From assembly GCA_001724995.1 (NCBI GenBank), contig MEFD01000012.1:248001-312000 (forward strand): a DNA stretch of 64,000 bases, given 5' to 3'. Shown here in pieces: positions 42,565-50,998 of this stretch. A program made the translations under genes and the position numbers. Position 1 is the stretch's first letter; each line of letters begins with the position of its first letter. This DNA is from Rubrivivax sp. SCN 71-131 (lineage in GTDB: Bacteria; Pseudomonadota; Gammaproteobacteria; Burkholderiales; Burkholderiaceae_C). Under the pieces are notes generated by a model, which saw only the letters and a program-made list of their open reading frames with translations, made no database searches and had not been told where the DNA came from.

Positions 42565-44445
42565 TCAACGCTCGCCGGCCGGCGCCACGCCGCCCTCGGG
42601 CCGCCAGACCTGGCCGATCGACACCGTCTTCAGCCTCTTGCGCCCGCCGTACCAGAGATTGACCAGCCCGCGCGAGAACATCACCGCCGAGAACATCGAG
42701 GTCAGGATGCCCAGGCAGTGCACGACGGCGAAGCCGCGCACCGGCCCCGAGCCGAAGACCAGCAGCGCCACGCCGGCGATGAGCGAGGTGACGTTGGAGT
42801 CCAGGATCGTGCCCCAGGCGTGCTCGTAGCCGAGGTGGATCGCCTGCTGTGGCGGCAGGCCGCGGCGCAGTTCCTCCCGCACGCGCTCGTTGATGAGCAC
42901 GTTGGCGTCGATCGCCATGCCCAGGGTCAGCGCGATCGCCGCGATGCCCGGCAGCGTCAGCGTGGCCTGCAGCATCGACAGCATCGCCACCAGCAGCAGC
43001 AGGTTGAACGACAGCGCCAGCGTCGAGAAGACGCCGAACAGCCGGTAATACGCACACATGAAGACGGCGATCGCGATGGCGCCGTACATCACGCTCCTGA
43101 AGCCCTTCTCGATGTTGTCGGCGCCCAGGCTCGGGCCGATGGTGCGCTCCTCGATGATCTCCATCGGCGCGGCCAGCGAGCCTGCGCGCAGCAGCAGCGC
43201 GGTGTCGGTGGCCTCGGCGGTGGTCATGCGCCCGCTGATCTGGAAGCGCGCACCGAGCTCGCTGCGGATCACCGGCGCGGTGATGACCTCGCCCCTGCCC
43301 TTCTCGAAGAGCAGGATCGCCATGCGCTTGCCGACGTTCTCGCGCGTGACGTCGCGGATGATGCGCGCGCCGCGCGCGTCCACCGTCAGGTTGACCGTGG
43401 GCTCCTGCGTCTGGCCGTCGAAGCCGGGCTGCGCGTCGTTGAGGTTGTCGCCGGTGAGCACCACCTGGCGGTAGACGATGATCGGCTGGCCGCTGCGCTC
43501 GAGGAAGCGCTCGCTGCCGAAGGGCACCGGCCCGGCGCCGCTGACCGCCGCCTGCGCCTCGGCGCTCTCGTTGACCATGCGCAGCTCGAGCGTGGCCGTG
43601 CGGCCGATGATGTCCTTGGCGCGTGCCGTGTCCTGCACGCCCGGCAGCTGCACCACGACGCGGTCCAGGCCCTGCTGCTGGATCACCGGCTCGCTGGTGC
43701 CCAGCTCGTTGACGCGGTTGTGCAGCGTCGTGATGTTCTGCTTCAGCGCCTGCTCCTGCACCTTGAACGCGGCCTCGGGCTTGAGCACGCCGCGCAGGCG
43801 GAAGTCGCTGCCCTCCTGCGACGGCGTCCAGCTCATGTCCGCCACGCTGTCGACGAGCAGGTTGCGCGCCGCCGTCAGCGCCTCTTCGTCGCGCAGGCGC
43901 ACCTCGACGGCGTTGCCCTCGCGCGTGATGCCGAGGTGGCGGATGTTCTTGTCGCGCAGCAGCGTGCGCATGTCGCCGCTGATGGCCTCGGCCTTCTTCG
44001 TCAGCGCCGACTTCATGTCGACCTGCATCAGGAAGTGCACGCCCCCGCGCAGGTCCAGGCCCAGGTACATGGGCAGCGCGTGGATGCTGCTCATCCATGC
44101 CGGCGAACGCGAGACGAGGTTGAGCGCGACGATGTAGCCCGGATCGGAAGCGTCGGGATTGAGCGCGCGCGTGATCGCGTCCTTGGCCTCGAGCTGTGCG
44201 TCGGTGTCGGCAAAGCGTGCCTTGACCGAACTGCCCTCGAACTGCACGAAGTCGGGCGCCAGCCCCGCCTGCTCCAGCGCCTGCTGCACGCGCTGCGCGA
44301 GCGCGGCGTCGACCTTGATCGTCGCCTTGCCGCTGGAGACCTGCACCGCCGGGGCCTCGCCGTAGAAGTTGGGCGCCGTGTAGAGCAGCCCGACGACGAG
44401 CGCGATCGCCAGGATCGCGTACTTCCACAAGGGATAGCGGTTCAT
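42565..44445 (-). CDS. secD: protein translocase subunit SecD
   Basis: The large accessory subunit of the Sec translocon, 626 residues. ATG 44445 gives the standard MNRYPLWKYAILAIALVVG start; the longer reading to 45102 overlaps yajC and is rejected. The family motif YLGLDLRGGVHFLMQVDM, the large periplasmic domain and the six-helix C-terminal half (TLPGIAAIALTLGMAIDANVLINERVREEL) are all present. yajC precedes it and secF follows. Confidence 0.97.
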   Translation of the reverse strand: MNRYPLWKYAILAIALVVGLLYTAPNFYGEAPAVQVSSGKATIKVDAALAQRVQQALEQAGLAPDFVQFEGSSVKARFADTDAQLEAKDAITRALNPDASDPGYIVALNLVSRSPAWMSSIHALPMYLGLDLRGGVHFLMQVDMKSALTKKAEAISGDMRTLLRDKNIRHLGITREGNAVEVRLRDEEALTAARNLLVDSVADMSWTPSQEGSDFRLRGVLKPEAAFKVQEQALKQNITTLHNRVNELGTSEPVIQQQGLDRVVVQLPGVQDTARAKDIIGRTATLELRMVNESAEAQAAVSGAGPVPFGSERFLERSGQPIIVYRQVVLTGDNLNDAQPGFDGQTQEPTVNLTVDARGARIIRDVTRENVGKRMAILLFEKGRGEVITAPVIRSELGARFQISGRMTTAEATDTALLLRAGSLAAPMEIIEERTIGPSLGADNIEKGFRSVMYGAIAIAVFMCAYYRLFGVFSTLALSFNLLLLVAMLSMLQATLTLPGIAAIALTLGMAIDANVLINERVREELRRGLPPQQAIHLGYEHAWGTILDSNVTSLIAGVALLVFGSGPVRGFAVVHCLGILTSMFSAVMFSRGLVNLWYGGRKRLKTVSIGQVWRPEGGVAPAGER

Positions 44446-44528
44446 GAAGGGTCCTTGGGCGCCGCGCGACCCGCGGGCCGTCGTCGACGCCGGATGCCGC
44501 CGCCCGCGGCGGGCGGCCGGTTCGCGGC

Positions 44529-44867
44529 TTACTTGCCGAACGTGCCCTTGGGCAGCACCTGCAGCACCGAAGGCCGCTGCACCTGCAGCTCGACGCCGCT
44601 GGCCACCTCGACGTGGATGAATGTGTCGCCGAGCTTGGAGACGCGCCCGAGCACGCCGCCGGCGATCACCACCTCGTCGCCCTTGGCCAGCGCCTCGATC
44701 ATCTTGCGGTGCTCCTTCTGCTTCTTCATCTGCGGGCGGATCATGATGAAGTACAGCACCACGAACATCAGCACCAGCGGCAGCATGCTCATGAGGGAGG
44801 ACTGCGCGCCGAGGGCGGTGCTGGCGACGTCGGCGCCCGATTGGGCGTAGGCGGTTGAAATGAACAC
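44529..44867 (-). CDS. yajC: preprotein translocase subunit YajC
   Basis: A small membrane protein associated with SecDF, 112 residues. It has one hydrophobic helix (LPLVLMFVVLYFIMIRPQMKKQKEH) and the conserved KMIEALAKGDEVVIAGGVLGRV. No ATG fits; the GTG at 44867 follows CAGGAG and gives the usual FISTAYAQ start. The gene heads the yajC-secD-secF operon. The queA-tgt genes often found upstream are replaced here by a VanZ-type gene. Confidence 0.95.
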   Translation of the reverse strand: MFISTAYAQSGADVASTALGAQSSLMSMLPLVLMFVVLYFIMIRPQMKKQKEHRKMIEALAKGDEVVIAGGVLGRVSKLGDTFIHVEVASGVELQVQRPSVLQVLPKGTFGK

Positions 44868-44935
44868 GGGTGCGCTCCTGCTGGCTTGTGCGAACGGCTT
44901 GCCCGCCTGCCCGTGCGGCAGGCGAACCGGGCATT

Positions 44936-47344
44936 TTAGGCGGAGGCCGGGCGGGACCGTGGCGCGGGCGCGGACCGGCGGGGCTCGGGCAGGCGCGCCA
45001 CTTGCCACCACGGCCGCTGCAGCCACGCCAGCGCCCCGGTGCAGGCGAGCAGCGCGAGCCCGCCGCGCAAGGCCAGTTCGGCCGGCGCGGCGTAGGCGTC
45101 ACGGCCCGCGCTGAGGATGAACTGCAGCGCCGAAAACACCTGCCCGTACTTGCTCACCGCGGGCTCGAGGCCGGCGAGCAGCGCCAGGGGCACCCCCGCC
45201 AGGGCCAGCGCCAGTGCCAGCAGCAGCGGGCGCCGACGGCCACGCACGCCCGGCAGGCAGGCCAGCGCCCCTGCGGCCACGCCCAGCGCCATGATCGCCG
45301 CGGCCAGGCTGCTCGACGCAAGCAGGCTGCCGCCGCCGCGCATCAACTCCGTCAGATTGTCGGTGGCGGCGCGCTCGACGACGACCCAGTGCAGCGGCCA
45401 GGCGAACAAGGCCGCCAGCAGCGCCCAGTAGACCAGACGCGCCAGCGCCGTCGCATCGCGCAGCAGCTGCACGAGCGCGGCCGCGCCGCACAAGGGCAGC
45501 AGCAGCGCCGCGTGCAGCGCGAGGTAGCGCAGCAGGTCCTCCCACAGGGCCGGCCAGCCCAGAACGGGCGCGCCGATGACCTTGTGCAGCATCGGCAAGG
45601 GCACCGACAGCCGCAGCACGGCGAAGGCCACCAGGCCGTGCAGCAACAGCCACAGCGGCAAGGCCAGGGCCAGGCGCATCGATGCCCGCGCGAACGCCGC
45701 CACCGGCAGCGCCGCCAGCCACCAGGCGGCCAGCGCGAGGCCGATCGCCGCGGCCACGCCGGCCGGCCCTGCGGGAACCAGCTTGGCGACGTTGTAGGGC
45801 ACGCCGGGCAGCCGCGCCAGCACGCCGATCGCCAGCGCCAGGGCGGCGATGGTGAGAAGGTGGCGCGGCGCGCAAGCACGGGCGCCTGCCGTCGCGGGGG
45901 AGGACGGTCGCGTGCCTGCACCCTCGCCCCGGCCCTCTCCCGCCGGGCGGGAGAGGGGGCGACCGGAGCCCGCGAAGGCGTGCGACACGGTGGGGCCGGA
46001 CTGCAGCCAGGCCGCCAGCCGCCAGCCGGCGGCGGCGCCGAGCGTGGCCAGCAGCGCGTCGGTCAGGTCGGCCACGCGGTCGGCGAGCAGTACCTGCCCG
46101 GCCTCGAGCGCGAAGGCCAGCGCCGCCAGCGCGGCCACGCCGCTCACGCCCTTCACGCGACTCGGGTTCGCCACGGCGGCGCGACCGCAGGCCACGCGCA
46201 GCAGCAAGCCCCCGGGCAGGAAGACCAGCAGCTTGCGCAGGATCTCATTGAGGGCGCCGAACTCGTCGCGCCGGAAGTAGGTCAGGAAGGGGATGCGCAG
46301 AAAGGCCTCGGCAAAGGCCGCCCCGCCCGGCGCCGGCCAGCGCAGGGCAAACGGCCAGCCGTAGATCCACACCACCAGGGGCAGCCACAGGAGCACGGCG
46401 ATCCCCGCCATGCGGCGCAGGCGGGCACCGCCGTCTGCAGCGGCCGGCTGCAGGAGGGGCAGCACCAGTGCCCCCAGCCACGTGCCCAGCGCCGCCAGCA
46501 GCACATCGGTGGCGTCGCTGACGCGCGAGAGCACCAGCAGCTGCGCCGCTTCGAGCGCCAGCGCCAGCAGCGCCGCGCGCCAGGCGATCCGCGCCGCACC
46601 GCGCCGCGGCGCATCCAGCCGCCACAACAGGCCCACGGGCAGCCAGAGCAGCACGTCGGTCACCAGCTCGTACAGCACGTCGGCCGGCGTGCCGCGCAGG
46701 CCGGAAAAGGGCAGCCAGAGCACGCGGGCGCTGCGCCACTTGCCGTAGAGCTCGCCGAGGTCCAGCGTCAAGTCCAGCGGCATCAGCGCGAACAGCAGCA
46801 GGCCCAGCAGGTACAGGTGCAGCATCTGCGCCACGCGCGAGCGCGCGTCCAGCGCCGCGTCCAGCGCCGCCAGCCGGCGGCGCATGCGCGGCCCGGCCAG
46901 CGCGTGCAGCAGCAGGCCCAGCAGCGTGCCGGCGCTCTGCGCCAGCACGTCGCCCATGCTCTCGCTGCGTCCGGGCAGGAAGCCCTGCCCCCACTCCACC
47001 AGCAGCGAGAGCGCCAGCACCATCAGCACGATGCCCGAACCGCGCCACACGCCGGCATGGCGCGCGCCCGGCGGCGTCCACAGCAGCGCAAGGCCCAGGC
47101 CCAGCGGCACCGTCAGCAGCACGTTGACGGCGGCATCCAGCCGGTTGGCGCGCAGCGCCGATGCGGGCGACCATGACCACAGCTGCTGCCACACCTGCAG
47201 CGGGTCCTGCGCCTGAAAGTTCAGCGGCACCCAGCTGCCGTAGACGATGAATGCCGTCCAGGCCAGCAGCAGCCAGGCCAGGTGGCGCTGCTGCCGCGCC
47301 GTCAGGGCCTCGGCGCCGACCTTCGCCGTGACAGGCTCGGGCAT
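44936..47344 (-). CDS. triple VanZ-domain membrane protein
   Basis: An 802-residue polytopic membrane protein. The first 450 residues contain three tandem VanZ-like units, each with a Glu-x-x-Gln...Asp signature: EWGQ (117-120) with Asp132, EAAQ (265-268) with Asp280, and EAGQ (414-417) with Asp429. A hydrophilic linker at about 459-480 (RPAGEGRGEGAG) is encoded by a hairpin repeat. The last about 310 residues are further hydrophobic helices of no recognised family. VanZ proteins occur in exosortase-linked polysaccharide loci, fitting the genes to the right; the biochemical role is unknown. Confidence 0.8.
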   Translation of the reverse strand: MPEPVTAKVGAEALTARQQRHLAWLLLAWTAFIVYGSWVPLNFQAQDPLQVWQQLWSWSPASALRANRLDAAVNVLLTVPLGLGLALLWTPPGARHAGVWRGSGIVLMVLALSLLVEWGQGFLPGRSESMGDVLAQSAGTLLGLLLHALAGPRMRRRLAALDAALDARSRVAQMLHLYLLGLLLFALMPLDLTLDLGELYGKWRSARVLWLPFSGLRGTPADVLYELVTDVLLWLPVGLLWRLDAPRRGAARIAWRAALLALALEAAQLLVLSRVSDATDVLLAALGTWLGALVLPLLQPAAADGGARLRRMAGIAVLLWLPLVVWIYGWPFALRWPAPGGAAFAEAFLRIPFLTYFRRDEFGALNEILRKLLVFLPGGLLLRVACGRAAVANPSRVKGVSGVAALAALAFALEAGQVLLADRVADLTDALLATLGAAAGWRLAAWLQSGPTVSHAFAGSGRPLSRPAGEGRGEGAGTRPSSPATAGARACAPRHLLTIAALALAIGVLARLPGVPYNVAKLVPAGPAGVAAAIGLALAAWWLAALPVAAFARASMRLALALPLWLLLHGLVAFAVLRLSVPLPMLHKVIGAPVLGWPALWEDLLRYLALHAALLLPLCGAAALVQLLRDATALARLVYWALLAALFAWPLHWVVVERAATDNLTELMRGGGSLLASSSLAAAIMALGVAAGALACLPGVRGRRRPLLLALALALAGVPLALLAGLEPAVSKYGQVFSALQFILSAGRDAYAAPAELALRGGLALLACTGALAWLQRPWWQVARLPEPRRSAPAPRSRPASA
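45933..45957. repeat. intragenic REP-like hairpin
   Basis: Perfect inverted repeat CCCTCTCCCGCC-G-GGCGGGAGAGGG. It resembles hairpins repeated between genes in many proteobacteria, but here it lies inside the VanZ gene, where it encodes part of the Pro-Ala-Gly-Glu linker. Confidence 0.8.
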
Positions 47345-47357
47345 CGCCCGCCCGGTG

Positions 47358-48560
47358 CTAGACCAGCACCTCGACCACCGCCGGGTGCCCGAGGAAGGGC
47401 TGCGGGCTGGCGCTGGCGCCGTAGGCGCCGGACTGGTAGATGACGACGAGGTCGCCCACCTGCGCCTGCGGCAGCTCCATGCGGTCGGCCAGCAGGTCCA
47501 GCGGCGTGCACAGCGGCCCCACGGCCGAGGCGTTCTCGCGTGCGGCGTCGACGCGGTTGCCTATCGTCGTCGGGTAGTTCTTGCGCAGCACCTGGCCGAA
47601 GTTGCCCGAGGCCGAGAGGTGATGGTTCAGCCCGCCGTCGCAGACGAGAAAGACCTGCCCGCGCGAGACCTTGCGGTCGACGACGCGGGTGACGTAGAGG
47701 CCGGCCTCGCCGACGAGGTAGCGGCCGAGCTCGATGACGAGGCGCGCCTGCGGCAGCTCGGCGGCCGCGCGCTCGACGAGTGCGCCGAGGTTCTGGCCGA
47801 TCGGCGCGAGGTCCAGCCGCTGCTCGCCCGGAAAGTAGGGGATGCCGAAGCCGCCGCCGAGGTTGAGCACCTGCAGCGGCGCCGGTGCGTCCTGCGCGAG
47901 GCGCAGCGCCAGCTCGAAGCCCTTCACCTGCGCCTCGCAGATCGACTCGGCACGCAGGTTCTGCGATCCGGCGAAGAGGTGAAAGCCCTCGAAGGACAGG
48001 CCCAGCGCGCCGACCTGCGCCAGCGCCTGCGGGATCTGCTCGACGTCGATGCCGAAGGGCTTGGGCCCGCCGCCCATCTTCATGCCCGAGCCCTTGAGCT
48101 CGTAGTCCGGGTTCACGCGCAGCGCCACCCGCGCGGGCAGCGCCAGCGCCTGCGACGCCGCCGCCAGCACCGGCAATTCGCGCATCGACTCGACGTTCAC
48201 CAGCACGCCCGCGGCCACTGCCTGCTGCAACTCGACGTCGCGCTTGGCAGGCCCCGCGAAGCTGATCTCCGCCGGGTCGGCCCCGGCATCCAGCGCCACC
48301 TTCAGCTCCCCGGCCGAGGCCACGTCGATACCGTCCACCAGCCCGGCCATGAAGCCCACGAGCGCCGGCATCGGGTTGGCCTTCATTGCGTAGTGCAGCT
48401 TCACCGCCCGCGGCAGCGCCGCGCGCAGCTCGGCCACGCGCGCGCGCAGCAGGCTGCGGTCGTAGGCGTAGAAGGGCGTGCGCCCGACCTGCGCCGCCAG
48501 CACCGAAAGCCGCTTGCCGCCGACGACGAGCTCGCCCTCGCGCGTGGCGAACTGGGTCAT
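47358..48560 (-). CDS. PLP-dependent decarboxylase, exosortase A system-associated type
   Basis: A fold-type III decarboxylase related to diaminopimelate decarboxylase (LysA), 400 residues. The PLP lysine is in LHYAMKANP (Lys60), the phosphate-binding GSGMKMGGGPKPFGID at 157-172, and the second active-site element GPLCTPLDLL with Cys351. The GSGMKMGGG block is what I recall for the exosortase-associated subgroup (TIGR03099) rather than true LysA, and the neighbours agree. It is divergent from the amidotransferase gene. Its substrate is probably an amino acid attached to a carrier protein, as for the LysA-like BtrK of butirosin synthesis; that is inference. The start at 48560 is the best ATG; a longer form is possible. 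Confidence 0.85.
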   Translation of the reverse strand: MTQFATREGELVVGGKRLSVLAAQVGRTPFYAYDRSLLRARVAELRAALPRAVKLHYAMKANPMPALVGFMAGLVDGIDVASAGELKVALDAGADPAEISFAGPAKRDVELQQAVAAGVLVNVESMRELPVLAAASQALALPARVALRVNPDYELKGSGMKMGGGPKPFGIDVEQIPQALAQVGALGLSFEGFHLFAGSQNLRAESICEAQVKGFELALRLAQDAPAPLQVLNLGGGFGIPYFPGEQRLDLAPIGQNLGALVERAAAELPQARLVIELGRYLVGEAGLYVTRVVDRKVSRGQVFLVCDGGLNHHLSASGNFGQVLRKNYPTTIGNRVDAARENASAVGPLCTPLDLLADRMELPQAQVGDLVVIYQSGAYGASASPQPFLGHPAVVEVLV

Positions 48561-48811
48561 GGGGGCGTGGGTGGGGCGTGGACGGGGGGCCGACAGATCC
48601 ATGATGAAACGGGAGAGCTGCGAAGACATCGAGACGCTCGGGAGTCTAGGGGCCAAGGCAGGTCGCCTTCGCCCCGGCCCGCGTCGCAAACCCCGGGCGC
48701 AGTGAACTCGACCACGGACGCCCATCGTCCTGGGCGCACGAAGGCCGCGCGCCGGCATAGGATCGGCCGCTTTGAGCGCTTCGGCCCCGCCTCGTTGGGG
48801 CGACTGCCTGC

Positions 48812-50503
48812 ATGAACGAACCGAACGCCCCTGCCGATGCGAGCGCCCGCGCCTCGCTGCTGACCGGAACGATCGAAGGCGGCGCTGCCGCCGACGGCCC
48901 GTCGCTGCTGCGGGCGCTGCAGGACGCCGCCGACCCCTGGGCCGCGGCCGCCGGCCTGCACGGCGAGTTCGCGGCCGCGCAGGCCAGCGCCGACGGGCGG
49001 CGCGGTCTGCTGCTCACCGACCGCTTCGCCACGCATGGCCTGTGCTGGCGCGTCATCGGCCAGCGCGTGCACTTCGCCGTGCGCGCCGACGAGCTGGCGG
49101 CGCTGGCGCCGCGCGCGGAGATCGACGCGCAGGCGCTCTTCGACTACTTCTACTTCCACGTCATCCCCTCGCCGCGCACCATCTTTCGCGGCGTCTACCG
49201 TCTGGAGCCGGGAACGCTGGCGCGCTTCGACGGTGAGCGCCTGGAGCAGCGCCGCTACTGGAACCCGCGCTTCACCGAACCCGCTTCGGCCGACTTCGAC
49301 AAGCTCGCCGCGCAGTTCCGCACCCTGCTGAAGGACGCCGTCGCCAGCCGCCTGGACGGCACGAAGCCCGCCTGCTTCCTGAGCGGCGGCACCGACAGCT
49401 CGACGGTGGCCGGCATGATCGGCCAGGCCCTGGGCCGCGCCGGCGCGACCTACTCCATCGGCTTCGAGGCCGAGGGCTACGACGAGATGCAGTACGCGCG
49501 CATCGCGGCCAAGCGCTTCGGCACCGAGCACCACGAGTACTACGTCACCCCGGAGGACCTGGTGTCCGGCATCGCGCAGGTCGCCGGCTCCTACGACCAG
49601 CCCTTCGGCAACAGCTCGGTCGTTCCCGCCTACTACTGCGCCAAGATGGCGCGCGAGGACGGCGTCTCGCGGCTGATCGCCGGCGACGGCGGCGACGAGT
49701 TCTTCGGCGGCAACGTGCGCTACGCCAAGCAGCGCGTGTTCGGCTACTACGACCAGGTGCCCGGCGTGCTGCGCCGGGGCCTGCTCGAGCCCGTGCTGCA
49801 AGGAACGCCCGTGGGCGCGCTGCCGCTGGCCCGCAAGGGCCGCAGCTACATCGAGCAGGCGCGCGTGCCGCTGCCCGACCGCATGCAGATGTACAACCTG
49901 CTGCTGCGCCTGGGGCCGGACAACATCTTCGAGCGCGGCTTTCTCGCGCAGGTCGACGCCGGCGACCCGCTGCGCCAGCAGCGCGCGGTGTGGCAGCAGG
50001 CGGCGCAGGCCGGTCCGGCCTCGCCGCTGAACCTGATGCTCGCCTACGACTGGCGCTACACCCTCACCGAGGCCGACCTGCGCAAGGTGCGCGGCAGCAC
50101 CGAACTGGCCGGCGTGAGCACCGCCTTCCCCTTCCTCGACCACCGCCTCGTCGACTTCTCCCTGGGCCTGCCGCTGTCCTACAAGCTCAAGGGCCACAAG
50201 CTGCGCTGGTTCTTCAAGGAGGCGCTGCGCGGCTTCCTGCCCGACGAGATCCTCGCCAAGAAGAAGCAGGGCTTCGGCCTGCCCTTCGGCGTCTGGGCCA
50301 ACCGCCACCCGGCCCTGAAGGACTTCGCCACCGACGCCCTGCAGTCCCTGGCCACGCGCGGCATCGTGCGCGCCGACTTCATCACGACGCTGCTGAAGGA
50401 GCACCTGCCCGCCCACCCCGGCTACTACGGCGAGATGGTGTGGGTCTCGATGATCCTCGAGCACTGGCTGCGCCGGCACGCGCCGGGGTATCGGTTGGGT
50501 TGA
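48812..50503 (+). CDS. asparagine-synthase-like amidotransferase
   Basis: A 563-residue protein of the asparagine synthase B family. The C-terminal synthetase domain is intact, with ATP-pyrophosphatase loop SGGTDSS (191-197), IAGDGGDEFFGGNVRYAKQ and VSTAFPFLDHRLVDFSLGLP. The N-terminal glutaminase region is present in outline (LEPGTLARFDG) but lacks the catalytic cysteine at position 2; the protein starts MNEPNAPADAS. It may therefore use free ammonia, another amine or a different acceptor. Related proteins in exosortase-linked loci are thought to amidate or condense sugar acids. It is divergent from the decarboxylase. Confidence 0.88.
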   Translation: MNEPNAPADASARASLLTGTIEGGAAADGPSLLRALQDAADPWAAAAGLHGEFAAAQASADGRRGLLLTDRFATHGLCWRVIGQRVHFAVRADELAALAPRAEIDAQALFDYFYFHVIPSPRTIFRGVYRLEPGTLARFDGERLEQRRYWNPRFTEPASADFDKLAAQFRTLLKDAVASRLDGTKPACFLSGGTDSSTVAGMIGQALGRAGATYSIGFEAEGYDEMQYARIAAKRFGTEHHEYYVTPEDLVSGIAQVAGSYDQPFGNSSVVPAYYCAKMAREDGVSRLIAGDGGDEFFGGNVRYAKQRVFGYYDQVPGVLRRGLLEPVLQGTPVGALPLARKGRSYIEQARVPLPDRMQMYNLLLRLGPDNIFERGFLAQVDAGDPLRQQRAVWQQAAQAGPASPLNLMLAYDWRYTLTEADLRKVRGSTELAGVSTAFPFLDHRLVDFSLGLPLSYKLKGHKLRWFFKEALRGFLPDEILAKKKQGFGLPFGVWANRHPALKDFATDALQSLATRGIVRADFITTLLKEHLPAHPGYYGEMVWVSMILEHWLRRHAPGYRLG

Positions 50504-50548
50504 ACCAAGCGGATCAAGCCCTCGTGCACGTACTGCAGGCGAATGCGG

Positions 50549-50869
50549 TCAGCGGGACTCATACCGGGCCGCGGCGTCGCGCAGCGCATCGTCACGGAAG
50601 TAGCGCGACAAGTCGCCGGGTGTCCGGAAACCGACCCGCAGGCCACCGAGCTTGCGACCCAGCTCCTGCTCCATGTCGGCCATATCCAGCAGCGCCGGCA
50701 TGCGTCCCGGGTCGGATTCGACCAACAGGTCGACATCGCTGCCCGGCCTGTGCCGGCCCGTCAAACGCGAGCCGAAGCAAGACAAGCCACTCGCCGTCGT
50801 CAACTCGTGACGGCACTTGGACCCGCTGGAATGCGCCTGTGCCGAGCACACATACGAAAAAGCCCGCAC
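50549..50869 (-). CDS. MNT-type nucleotidyltransferase, possibly N-terminally truncated
   Basis: A small nucleotidyltransferase-like protein. It has the GS...DxD signature (CFGSRLTG at about 32-38 and GSDVDLLVE, Asp45 and Asp47) and the C-terminal RTPGDLSRYFRDDALRDAAARY typical of MNT proteins, which often pair with HEPN toxins. Very little sequence precedes the FGS motif compared with the usual about 30 residues. The longest start (GTG 50869) lies inside the terminator of the neighbouring gene; TTG 50803 would give 84 residues. It could be a remnant. No HEPN partner is visible. It lies between the amidotransferase and the phosphoribosyltransferase on the opposite strand to the former. Confidence 0.6.
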   Translation of the reverse strand: MRAFSYVCSAQAHSSGSKCRHELTTASGLSCFGSRLTGRHRPGSDVDLLVESDPGRMPALLDMADMEQELGRKLGGLRVGFRTPGDLSRYFRDDALRDAAARYESR

Positions 50870-50878
50870 GCGGCGGGC
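50857..50878 (-). terminator. rho-independent terminator for the phosphoribosyltransferase unit
   Basis: On the minus strand GCCCGC-CGCGT-GCGGGC (50878-50862) followed by TTTTT (50861-50857), about 80 bases after the phosphoribosyltransferase stop and 22 bases after the small frame at 50900. Confidence 0.8.
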
Positions 50879-50899
50879 CTGAGAAGCGCAACAGAGCAG

Positions 50900-50998
50900 T
50901 CAGCGCGGGCTGCGCGCCTTGTCGGCCAACTCGGCGAAGATTTCCTTCGACCTCGCCTTATCCTTCCTCAGACAGGCGACTTCTGATGGTGTCAGCAT
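50900..50998 (-). CDS. possible small protein overlapping the phosphoribosyltransferase end
   Basis: A 32-residue reading frame (starts MLTPSEVACLRKDKARSKEI) that overlaps the phosphoribosyltransferase by 41 bases and ends just before the terminator. It is charged and helical, plausible as a small partner, but there is no ribosome site. It may be chance. Confidence 0.3.
   Translation of the reverse strand: MLTPSEVACLRKDKARSKEIFAELADKARSPR

Noticed and set aside
47358..48560. Decarboxylase as the housekeeping lysA
   Set aside because: The GSGMKMGGG block and the polysaccharide-locus neighbours fit the exosortase-associated subgroup better than diaminopimelate decarboxylase.
47247..48815. 522-residue plus-strand frame opposite the decarboxylase
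   Set aside because: Arg/His/Gln-rich antisense shadow; the minus strand has complete PLP-enzyme motifs.
50425..50736. Alternative frame overlapping the nucleotidyltransferase
   Set aside because: The FGS...DxD motif lies in the frame ending at 50549; this frame is Trp/Cys/Arg-rich shadow.
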